Shown here: one piece after another, positions 1 to 5,752 of the stretch
Layout of the letters: every line of letters starts with the position of its first letter
How positions within the stretch are numbered: position 1 is the stretch's first letter
Assembly: GCA_013361745.1 (NCBI GenBank)
Contig: JABFXM010000147.1
Span: forward strand, 1 to 5,923
DNA: 5,923 nucleotides
DNA from: Gemmatimonadaceae bacterium
GTDB taxonomy: Bacteria; Gemmatimonadota; Gemmatimonadetes; Gemmatimonadales; Gemmatimonadaceae
Reading direction: 5' to 3'
Notes under the pieces: generated by a model
What the model was told of the DNA's origin: nothing
Seen by the model: only the letters and a program-made list of their open reading frames with translations
Databases searched by the model: none
Translations under genes and position numbers: made by a program

Positions 1-596
1 TCCCGGTGATCGGCGAGAACGTCGACGACGTCGTCGGGGTCGTCTACCTCAAGGACCTCATCCGCCGGACGCAGGGAACGATGGACCCGAAGAACGGGCC
101 GCGGGTCGAGGAGATCATGCGGCCGCCGACGTTCGTGCCCGAGTCCAAGCCGGTCGACGAACTGCTGCGCGACATGCAGGCGCAGCGCAACCACATCGCG
201 ATCGTCGTCGACGAGTACGGCGGCTTCGCCGGGCTGGTGACGATCGAGGACATCCTCGAGGAGATCGTCGGCGAGATCCGCGACGAGCACGACGAGGAGG
301 ACGCGGAGCTCGAGCGGCAGGGAAACGATCGCTTCTGGGTCTCGGGCAGGCTCTCGCTCGACGAGCTCTCGGAGGCGACGCGTCACGACTTCCGCGAGGA
401 GGACGTGACGACCGTCGGCGGGCTCGTATACGCGCGCCTCGGCCGCGTCCCGCGCTCCGGAGAGTCGTTCATGCTCGACGGATTCCGTGTCGTGGTCGAG
501 CGCGTCGTCCGGCGGCGCATCGTCCGCGTGTACTTCGAGCGCCACGCCGCGCCGGTGCGGACGTCCGGCGGCACGCGAGCGGAGCCGGCCGAATGA
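1..596 (+). CDS. CNNM/CorC/HlyC-family transporter, C-terminal part (5' end outside window)
   Basis: This is the C-terminal part of a CorC/HlyC (CNNM) membrane protein, a family linked to Mg2+/Co2+ handling at the inner membrane. The reading frame is open from base 3, and the GTG at 6 is an internal valine (PVIGEN context), not a start. Visible parts are the end of CBS domain 1 (VVGVVYLKDL), a full CBS domain 2 at about nt 111-285 with the hallmark VDEYGG and the GLVTIEDILEEIVGEIRDE stretch, then a complete CorC_HlyC transporter-associated domain at about nt 325-540 (FWVSGRLSLDEL, TVGGLVYARLGRVP). The membrane domain lies upstream of the window. The stop TGA at 594-596 overlaps the start of the next gene as ATGA, so the two are probably translationally coupled. 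Family assignment is firm; the transported ion is not shown by these residues. Confidence 0.95.
   Translation, partial: PVIGENVDDVVGVVYLKDLIRRTQGTMDPKNGPRVEEIMRPPTFVPESKPVDELLRDMQAQRNHIAIVVDEYGGFAGLVTIEDILEEIVGEIRDEHDEEDAELERQGNDRFWVSGRLSLDELSEATRHDFREEDVTTVGGLVYARLGRVPRSGESFMLDGFRVVVERVVRRRIVRVYFERHAAPVRTSGGTRAEPAE
266..295 (+). repeat. 30-bp near-identical paralog repeat, copy 1
   Basis: This 30-bp stretch, encoding the conserved acidic segment after CBS domain 2 (VGEIRDEHDE), matches 1519-1548 in the neighbouring paralog at 29 of 30 bases; the only difference is G275 against C1528. It is most simply conserved coding sequence from an old tandem duplication. Because it is direct and about 1.25 kb from its partner, it could also serve as a recombination site. 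Confidence 0.6.
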
Positions 597-1585
597 ACAC
601 GCCCTCGCCGACGCTCGTCCTGCTCGTCGCCGTGGTCGTCGTCGCGTGGCTCACCGCGGCGTCGATCGCGGTGCGCTCGGCGAGCCGCATCTGGCTCCGG
701 CACTGGATCGAGCACCGGCCGGCGGGCTTCGACGTCGCCGAGCAGTATCTCGAGCGCCCGACGCGTCTGATCCTCGCCGCCGCCGCCGCGAACGCGCTGG
801 TGACCGTCCTCGCCGGCGCGATCGTCACGGCCTGGGCGCCGCGCGGCCCGGCTTCCGCGGCGTACATCGTCGTCGCCGTGCTCTTCCTCCTCATCTTCGG
901 GAAGATCATCCCGCGCGCCGTCGCGCGACGCTGGCCGGCGCGACTCATCCCGATCCTCCTGCCGCCGTTGCGCATCGTCGAGATCACGCTGACGCCGCTG
1001 ATCGCGCTCAGCCGCTGGGTGGAGCGATTCGCGGCGCGTGAAGAGCGCGCGATCGATCACACGCACGATGGGCGCGACGGCATCGAGGATCTGCTGCGGG
1101 AGGGGGAGCTCGAGGGCGTGGGGGCACGCGACGAGATCGCGATCATCACCGGCGTCGTCCGCTTCGGCGAGAAGACGCTCCGCGACGTGATGACGCCGCG
1201 CGCCCAGATCTTCGCGCTCGACGAGTCGCTCAGCCCAGGCGAGCTCGCGCGCCGGATCGCCGACTCCGCGTACAGCCGCGTGCCGATCACGCGCCACGAC
1301 TCGCTCGACGAGATCATCGGGATGGTGCACGCCTTCGACATCCTTCGGGCGGACGGCGAGCGGCCGACCCTGCGCCCCGTTCCCGACGCGCCCGCCGACA
1401 CGCGCTGCGACGACCTGCTTTACCGGATGCTCCGGGCCAGTGCGCACCTCGCGGTCGTGCGCGAGCCCGACGGCTGCACCGCCGGAATCGTCACCCTCGA
1501 GGATCTACTCGAGGAGCTCGTCGGCGACATCCGCGACGAGCACGACGACGTCGGCCCCGCCACTCGCACCGCGAGCACTCCGTGA
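593..1585 (+). CDS. Divergent CNNM/CorC-family membrane protein with CBS pair, lacking the CorC_HlyC domain
   Basis: This 330-aa protein is a paralog of the upstream CorC-type gene. It has an N-terminal DUF21/CNNM membrane region, with hydrophobic segments at about 8-27, 59-80, 90-103 and 118-140, and a CBS pair from about 196 to 318 (LRDVMTPR at 196-203; SRVPITRHDSLDEIIGMVHA; AGIVTLEDLLEELVGDIRDE). It ends just after the second CBS domain, so the C-terminal CorC_HlyC domain is absent. Compared with the family pattern I remember, the first-helix AAETA-type motif reads AASIA (22-26) and the GEIxPK motif reads GKIIPR (103-108), so two usually acidic positions are lost. The VDEYGG motif of CBS 2 is replaced by REPDGC. 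The start ATG overlaps the previous stop as ATGA, with GGAG at 581-584 as ribosome binding site. It may be a regulatory partner of the upstream transporter or have altered ion specificity; this is inference. Confidence 0.9.
   Translation: MNTPSPTLVLLVAVVVVAWLTAASIAVRSASRIWLRHWIEHRPAGFDVAEQYLERPTRLILAAAAANALVTVLAGAIVTAWAPRGPASAAYIVVAVLFLLIFGKIIPRAVARRWPARLIPILLPPLRIVEITLTPLIALSRWVERFAAREERAIDHTHDGRDGIEDLLREGELEGVGARDEIAIITGVVRFGEKTLRDVMTPRAQIFALDESLSPGELARRIADSAYSRVPITRHDSLDEIIGMVHAFDILRADGERPTLRPVPDAPADTRCDDLLYRMLRASAHLAVVREPDGCTAGIVTLEDLLEELVGDIRDEHDDVGPATRTASTP
1519..1548 (+). repeat. 30-bp near-identical paralog repeat, copy 2
   Basis: This is the partner of 266-295, identical at 29 of 30 bases. 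It encodes VGDIRDEHDD at the end of the second CBS domain of the divergent CNNM paralog. Beyond this point the two genes stop resembling each other, because this paralog ends about 12 codons later whereas the upstream one continues into CorC_HlyC. Confidence 0.6.
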
Positions 1586-2706
1586 CCTCTCCTGCTTCGC
1601 CCGCGGCGCTCACCGCCGCGCACGAGCGCCTGCTGGCCGACTTCGACGCGGGGAAGCCGGCCGCGCTGGCGCGCGTCGTCAGCATCGTCGAGAACCGCCG
1701 CGCCGGCTTCGAGGCGATCCTCTCGACGCTGCACCCGAAGCTCGGCCGCGCCTGGCGCGTCGGGCTCACCGGCCCGCCGGGCGCGGGGAAGAGCACCCTC
1801 ACCATGCGACTCACCAGCGCCTATCGCGAGGCAGGGAAGCTCGTCGGCGTCGTCGACGTCGATCCGACGTCGCCCTTCACCGGCGGTGCGCTGCTCGGCG
1901 ACCGGATTCGCATGGAATCCGTCGCGCTCGATCCCGGGGTCTTCATCCGCTCGATGGCGACGCGCGGATCGTTAGGCGGTCTCGCCGCGGCGACACGCGA
2001 GGTCGCCGACGTCCTCGACGCCTTCGGGATCGACGTCATCCTCATCGAGACCGTCGGCGTCGGCCAGACGGAGCTCGACATCGCGCGGACCGCGGACACC
2101 TCGGTCGTGGTGCTCGTGCCGGAATCCGGCGACTCGATCCAGACGCTTAAGGCGGGATTGATGGAGATCGCCGACATCTACGTCGTGAACAAGGCCGACC
2201 GCCCTGGCGCCGATCGCCTTCGCAACGAGCTGGAGCTGATGCTCGGACTTCGCGGCGGGAGCTCGTTGCGCGACGTCCCCGCGCACCATGGCGTCGATCT
2301 CCGCTCGCTCGCGACGCGGGAAGAGAAGCGCGCGCTCAACCCCGCCCGCGCGGCGCGTGAGGCGGCGCGGGACGAGGAGGCGTCGCAGTGGACACCTCCG
2401 GTGCTTCGCACCGTCGCCGCGCAGGGCGAGGGCGTGAGCGAGCTGCTCGAGGCGATCCAGCGCCACATGCGCTTCCTCGAGCGGACGGGCGAGCTGCGGA
2501 CGCGCCGCGTGCGGCGTCTCCGCGAGCGCGTGATCGAAGTCGCGGAACGATTGCTGCGCGGTCGCCTCTGGGGTGACGAGGGAACACAGCGTGCATTGGA
2601 GGCGGCTCTCCCCGCGCTCGAGCGAGGCGAGACGACGCCCTTCGCGACCGCGGAATCGCTGCTCGCGAACGCCGCGCCGGTGGTCTCCGGTAGCTCCGCC
2701 CGCTAA
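1582..2706 (+). CDS. meaB: MeaB/ArgK-type GTPase, chaperone of the B12-dependent acyl-CoA mutase
   Basis: This cytosolic G3E-type P-loop GTPase gates adenosylcobalamin loading of methylmalonyl- or isobutyryl-CoA mutase and protects it from inactivation. The 374 residues show Walker A GPPGAGKS (64-71), the DVDPTSPF motif (92-99) followed by [11 protein letters not shown] (101-111), [12 protein letters not shown] (122-133), the switch region [11 protein letters not shown] (156-166), and the guanine-specificity motif NKAD (203-206). A basic helical C-terminus (about 295-330) corresponds to the family's dimerisation arm. It is longer than the roughly 330 aa usual for the family, mainly through an extra segment at about 225-265 between NKAD and the conserved W-PPV (270-274). 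The GTG start overlaps the previous stop as GTGA, with only a weak GCGAG upstream. It sits directly before the mutase large subunit, the classical arrangement. Function is assigned with high confidence. Confidence 0.97.
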   Translation: MTSPASPAALTAAHERLLADFDAGKPAALARVVSIVENRRAGFEAILSTLHPKLGRAWRVGLTGPPGAGKSTLTMRLTSAYREAGKLVGVVDVDPTSPFTGGALLGDRIRMESVALDPGVFIRSMATRGSLGGLAAATREVADVLDAFGIDVILIETVGVGQTELDIARTADTSVVVLVPESGDSIQTLKAGLMEIADIYVVNKADRPGADRLRNELELMLGLRGGSSLRDVPAHHGVDLRSLATREEKRALNPARAAREAARDEEASQWTPPVLRTVAAQGEGVSELLEAIQRHMRFLERTGELRTRRVRRLRERVIEVAERLLRGRLWGDEGTQRALEAALPALERGETTPFATAESLLANAAPVVSGSSAR

Positions 2707-2749
2707 ATTCCAGAGAGCGCATCGTGACTCGCCTCACCGAGGAGAATGC
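2707..2749 (+). promoter_or_regulatory. Short leader before mutase large subunit, with GTGA-N6-TCAC dyad and ribosome binding site
   Basis: This 43-nt gap separates meaB from the mutase. It holds a strong Shine-Dalgarno sequence, GAGGAG at 2739-2744, five bases before the ATG at 2750. Just before that, at 2724-2737, lies GTGACTCGCCTCAC, a dyad of GTGA and TCAC arms with 6-nt spacing. The dyad matches the core of a CRP/FNR-superfamily operator, although the flanking bases do not match the full consensus. An AT-rich TAAATT at 2704-2709 could act as a -10, but I see no convincing -35. The ribosome site is well supported; the operator is speculative. Confidence 0.45.
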
Positions 2750-4441
2750 ATGACCTCCATTTCGAATCCGCCGGGCACGCGGGCTGAAGAGCGGGCCGAG
2801 CTCGAGCGCCTTCGCGCCGAGGTCGCCGCGTGGCGGGCGCGCTACGAGCGCGGCCAGCTTCGCGACATCGCCTTCACCAACTCGGCGCGCGAGGTCGCGC
2901 CTCTCTACACCCAGCTCGACGTCGCGCACGACACCGCCGACGAAGGGCTGCCCGGCGCCTATCCGTACACGCGCGGCATCCACCCGACCGGCTATCGCGG
3001 CAAGCTCTGGACGATGCGCCAGTTTGCCGGCTTCGGCACCGCGGTCGAGACGAACGCACGGTACAAGTTCCTCCTCTCGCAGGGGCAGACGGGGCTCTCC
3101 GTCGCCTTCGACTTCCCGACGCTGATGGGCTACGACAGCGACCATCCCCGCTCCGAGGGCGAGGTGGGGAAGTGCGGCGTCGCGATCTCGAGCCTCGAGG
3201 ACATGGAGACCCTCTTCGACGGGATCCCGCTCGACAAGGTCTCGACCTCGATGACGATCAACGGCCCGGCGATCATCCTCTGGGCGTTCTACATCGCCGC
3301 GGCAGAGAAGCAGGGAGTGTCGTCGGAGAAGCTGCGCGGCACGATCCAGAACGACATCCTCAAGGAATACATGGCGCAGCACGCATGGGTCTATCCCATC
3401 GAGCCGGCGCTGCGACTCATCGTCGATTGCTTCGAGTGGGGCGCGCCGCACGCGCCGCTCTGGAACACGATCTCGATCTCCGGCTACCACATCCGCGAGG
3501 CGGGAGCGACCGCCGCGCAGGAGCTTGCGTTCACCCTCGCCAACGGCTTCACCTACGTCGAACGCGGGATCGACCGCGGCCTGAACGTCGACGATTTCGC
3601 CGGACGGCTCTCCTTCTTCTGGGACGTCCACAACGACTTCTTCGAGGAGATCGCGAAGATGCGCGCCGGCCGCCGGATCTGGGCGCGCCGCCTGAAGGAG
3701 AAGTACGGCGCGAAGGACCCGCGATCGATGATCCTCCGCTTCCACTCGCAGACGGCGGGCGTCACCCTCACCGCGCAGCAGCCCGTGAACAACGTCGTCC
3801 GCGTCGCCTACCAGGCCATGGCGGCGGTCCTCGGCGGCACGCAGTCCCTGCACACGAACTCGATGGACGAGACCCTCGCGCTTCCGACGGAGTACGCCGT
3901 GCAGGTCGCGCTCCGCACGCAGCAGATCCTCGCCTACGAGACCGGCGTGCCTAACGTCATCGATCCGCTCGGCGGCTCGTACTACATCGAGGCCCTCACC
4001 GATCAGATGGAGGCGGACGCCGAGCGCATCTTCGCCGACATCGAGGAGCAGGGCGGCGTGGTGCGCGGGATCGAGAACGGCTGGTTCCAGCGCAAGATCG
4101 CCGAGTCGGCGGCGCGCCAGCAGTGGGAGATCGAGCAGCATCGCCACGTCATCGTCGGCGTCAACGAGTTCGTCACCGAGGAGCCGGAGCTGAGCATCCC
4201 GCTGCTCAAGGTCGGCGCCGACGCGGAGCGGGACCAGAAGGCGAAGATGGCCGCGCTCCGCGCCCGGCGCGACGGGGCGGAGTGCACGCGTCGTCTGGAG
4301 GCGCTGCGCGCCGCCGCGCGCTCGAAGACGAACGTGATGCCGGCGCTGCTCGAGTGCGCGCGTGCGTACTGCACCCTCTACGAGATCCGCGCCGCGATGG
4401 AAGACGTCTTCGGCGCGTACCGCGAGCCGGTCTTCTTCTGA
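2750..4441 (+). CDS. B12-dependent acyl-CoA mutase large subunit (methylmalonyl-/isobutyryl-CoA mutase family)
   Basis: This is the catalytic TIM-barrel chain of a two-chain adenosylcobalamin mutase that interconverts linear and branched acyl-CoA esters by radical carbon-skeleton rearrangement. The 563 residues match the usual length of split large subunits; the B12 domain is a separate gene downstream. Recognisable stretches are [21 protein letters not shown] (start at 71), [29 protein letters not shown] (198-207), [13 protein letters not shown] (242-254, with His247 matching catalytic His244 of Propionibacterium MutB), [47 protein letters not shown] and DPLGGSYY. MutB Tyr89 and Arg207, which contact the methylmalonyl carboxylate, are Phe92 and Gln210 here, as in isobutyryl-CoA mutase IcmA. 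The start is ATG 2750, behind GAGGAG; the frame is open further upstream inside meaB, but that part does not resemble the family. Family is certain; substrate is uncertain. Confidence 0.97.
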   Translation: MTSISNPPGTRAEERAELERLRAEVAAWRARYERGQLRDIAFTNSAREVAPLYTQLDVAHDTADEGLPGAYPYTRGIHPTGYRGKLWTMRQFAGFGTAVETNARYKFLLSQGQTGLSVAFDFPTLMGYDSDHPRSEGEVGKCGVAISSLEDMETLFDGIPLDKVSTSMTINGPAIILWAFYIAAAEKQGVSSEKLRGTIQNDILKEYMAQHAWVYPIEPALRLIVDCFEWGAPHAPLWNTISISGYHIREAGATAAQELAFTLANGFTYVERGIDRGLNVDDFAGRLSFFWDVHNDFFEEIAKMRAGRRIWARRLKEKYGAKDPRSMILRFHSQTAGVTLTAQQPVNNVVRVAYQAMAAVLGGTQSLHTNSMDETLALPTEYAVQVALRTQQILAYETGVPNVIDPLGGSYYIEALTDQMEADAERIFADIEEQGGVVRGIENGWFQRKIAESAARQQWEIEQHRHVIVGVNEFVTEEPELSIPLLKVGADAERDQKAKMAALRARRDGAECTRRLEALRAAARSKTNVMPALLECARAYCTLYEIRAAMEDVFGAYREPVFF

Positions 4442-5247
4442 GCCCTCGCGAGACGGCGCCGACAGCGCCCGCGCCAGCGGGCGACTGGTGGACGGACTAC
4501 TTCGACGCGCAGTATCTCCTCGAGTACGAGCCGCTCTTCACCCTCGAGCGCGATCGGCACGAAGCGGCGCGGTTGCTCGAGCTGCTCGAGCTCCCCGCCG
4601 GCTCACGGGTCCTCGACGTCCCCTGTGGCCAGGGGCGCCATGCGCATCTCCTTGCCGAAGCGGGCTTCGACGTCGACGGCCTCGATTACTCCGCCGATCT
4701 GCTGGCGCTCGCGAAGCGCCGCGGCACCGGTCCGCGGCTACGGTATACGCGCGGCGACATGCGGCGGCTTCCCGCACGCTGGACGCGGCGCTTCGACGCG
4801 ATCGTCAACCTCTTCACCTCCTTCGGATTCTTCGCCGACCCCGCGGACGACGCGCGCGTGATCGAGGAGTTCGCGCGCGTCCTCAGGCCGGGCGGAGTGC
4901 TCGTCTGGCATGGCGGCAGTCGCGACGGCGTGATGGCGCGCTTCCTCGCGCGCGACTGGTGGCAGACGCGCGACGGTACGATCGTCGCCCACGAGCGCTC
5001 CTTCGATCCGCTGTCGGGCACCCTGAGCATCCGCAGCGTATGGCGCGGAAAGCGACGCTCCGGTGAGCGCGCGCACCGCATCCGCCTCTACACCCCGACA
5101 CGCCTCGCCGAGCTCTGTGCCGCGGCGGGGCTGATCGTCGAGCAGGCGTTCGACGGGTTCACCGATCGTCCGCTGCGCCGCCGATCGAGCGAGATGTTGC
5201 TGCTCGCGCGCAAGGATCCGTTGCCGCGCCGCCGAGTGCGGCGGTAG
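4438..5247 (+). CDS. Class I SAM-dependent methyltransferase, probable CTG start
   Basis: This Rossmann-fold methyltransferase of about 269 residues has an unknown substrate. Counting from the proposed start, motif I is [12 protein letters not shown] (58-69), the acidic ribose-binding loop is GLDYS (81-85), GDM lies at 106-108, motif IV-like [14 protein letters not shown] at 119-132, and the post-motif [12 protein letters not shown] follows. A WWTDYFD segment near residue 17 and a basic C-terminus complete it. There is no ATG, GTG or TTG in frame between the mutase stop and the conserved core. The best start is CTG 4438, which overlaps the mutase stop as CTGA, mirroring the ATGA and GTGA junctions upstream. 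The alternative is GTG 4354, well inside the mutase gene. The gene lies between the two chains of the mutase and is co-oriented, so it is probably co-transcribed. The substrate could be a small molecule or a protein; the sequence does not say. Confidence 0.88.
   Translation: MSPRETAPTAPAPAGDWWTDYFDAQYLLEYEPLFTLERDRHEAARLLELLELPAGSRVLDVPCGQGRHAHLLAEAGFDVDGLDYSADLLALAKRRGTGPRLRYTRGDMRRLPARWTRRFDAIVNLFTSFGFFADPADDARVIEEFARVLRPGGVLVWHGGSRDGVMARFLARDWWQTRDGTIVAHERSFDPLSGTLSIRSVWRGKRRSGERAHRIRLYTPTRLAELCAAAGLIVEQAFDGFTDRPLRRRSSEMLLLARKDPLPRRRVRR
5229..5244 (+). terminator. GC-rich hairpin at the methyltransferase stop codon (weak terminator or processing site)
   Basis: CCGCCG (5229-5234) and CGGCGG (5239-5244) form a perfect six-pair stem with an AGTG loop, extendable by a G-U pair with the T of the TAG stop. 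It is followed by AGCTTTACC, which has only three consecutive T, so it is a poor intrinsic terminator. It lies at the junction before the only sizeable gap downstream of the mutase start (90 nt). It could attenuate transcription or stabilise the upstream message; chance is also possible in such GC-rich DNA. Confidence 0.3.
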
Positions 5248-5299
5248 CTTTACCTCGGCGACGGGCCCGGTTCTGTTCTGCCGCCGTGCCGCGCGCACG

Positions 5300-5334
5300 T
5301 CGCTCGTCGCTCTTCAATCATCGCTCATCGCCGT
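5300..5334 (+). repeat. Degenerate 7-nt tandem repeat, five units, in leader of the mutase small subunit
   Basis: Five consecutive 7-nt units start at 5300, 5307, 5314, 5321 and 5328: TCGCTCG, TCGCTCT, TCAATCA, TCGCTCA and TCGCCGT. Units one, two and four share TCGCTC exactly; units three and five are degenerate. The array ends three bases before the GTG start at 5338, where a Shine-Dalgarno sequence would be expected, and no purine-rich site is present. The rest of the 5248-5337 gap holds a GGGCCC palindrome (5263-5268) and no promoter I can defend. Confidence 0.5.
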
Positions 5335-5337
5335 TCC

Positions 5338-5751
5338 GTGACACGTCCTATCCGAGTTCTCATCGCCAAGCCCGGCCTCGACGGCCATGACCGTGGCGCG
5401 AAGGTCGTCGCCGCCGCGCTGCGCGACGCGGGGATGGAAGTGATCTACACCGGCCTCCATCAGACGCCGGAGATGATCGCCACCGCGGCGATCCAGGAGG
5501 ACGTCGACGTCGTCGGCCTGTCGATCCTCAGCGGCGCGCACATGACGCTCTTCCCCCGCGTGCGCGAGCTGCTGCGCGAGCATGGCCGCGACGACATCCT
5601 CCTCACCGGCGGCGGCATCCTCCCGAAGGAGGACATCGACGAGCTGCAGAAGCTGGGAGTGGGGAAGCTCTTCGGCCCCGGAACGCCAACCACCGACCTG
5701 ATCGACTACATCAAGGAGTGGTTCGTCGAGCGCGAGCGTCAGGAAGCCTGA
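5338..5751 (+). CDS. B12-binding small subunit of the acyl-CoA mutase (IcmB / MCM C-terminal domain type)
   Basis: This 137-residue protein is a stand-alone cobalamin-binding domain that holds adenosylcobalamin base-off/His-on and docks on the large subunit encoded upstream. The signature is complete: DGHDRG at 15-20 with His17 (codon 5386-5388) as lower cobalt ligand, LSILSGAH at 61-68 (the S-x-L motif), and TGGGILP at 90-96. The start [14 protein letters not shown] and the segment [12 protein letters not shown] are typical of the family, and the length fits free small subunits such as IcmB. The start is GTG 5338, giving [13 protein letters not shown] as in homologs. No ATG lies upstream in frame before the TAG at 5245, and there is no visible Shine-Dalgarno sequence. 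It is separated from the large subunit gene by the methyltransferase and a 90-nt gap. Confidence 0.97.
   Translation: MTRPIRVLIAKPGLDGHDRGAKVVAAALRDAGMEVIYTGLHQTPEMIATAAIQEDVDVVGLSILSGAHMTLFPRVRELLREHGRDDILLTGGGILPKEDIDELQKLGVGKLFGPGTPTTDLIDYIKEWFVERERQEA
5741..5746 (+). promoter_or_regulatory. Ribosome binding site for the carboxylase beta chain
   Basis: AGGAAG lies inside the last codons of the mutase small subunit, six bases before the GTG at 5753. It supports that GTG as the start of the next gene and implies coupled translation, since the upstream stop (5749-5751) falls between the site and the start. Confidence 0.6.
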
Positions 5752-5752
5752 C

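Noticed and set aside
6..8. GTG at position 6 as the start of the first gene
   Set aside because: The frame is open to the window edge, and the residues before and after match the middle of a CBS domain in CorC proteins, so this is an internal valine of a truncated gene.
487..1041. Open frame on the plus strand overlapping the two CNNM genes
   Set aside because: It lies in a different frame from both well-supported genes, has an Arg/Ala-rich translation with no motif, and is a composition artefact.
2704..2709. TAAATT as a promoter -10 for the mutase
   Set aside because: It stands out only because it includes the meaB stop in GC-rich DNA. No acceptable -35 is present about 17 bases upstream.
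2573..2749. N-terminal extension of the mutase large subunit into meaB
   Set aside because: The frame is open from ATG 2573, but the added residues show no family similarity and would overlap meaB by over 130 bases. ATG 2750 has a strong Shine-Dalgarno sequence at the right distance and gives the usual protein length.
2336..4147. Long open frame of about 600 codons on the minus strand opposite the mutase
   Set aside because: It is rich in Arg, Asp and Val-type codons with no recognisable motif and lies antisense to a clearly conserved enzyme. Long antisense open frames are expected in very GC-rich coding DNA.
4123..4437. Methyltransferase start far inside the mutase gene (4123, or GTG 4354)
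   Set aside because: The predicted upstream residues are low-complexity Arg/Ala/Gly typical of a shadow frame, and methyltransferase similarity starts only at about nt 4480. GTG 4354 is kept as a fallback in case CTG 4438 is not used.
5245..5340. Methyltransferase and B12 domain joined by TAG readthrough
   Set aside because: The two genes are in the same frame, and after TAG 5245-5247 there is no other stop before GTG 5338. However, 30 stop-free codons are unremarkable at this GC content, the linker shows no domain, and free small subunits begin where this one does.
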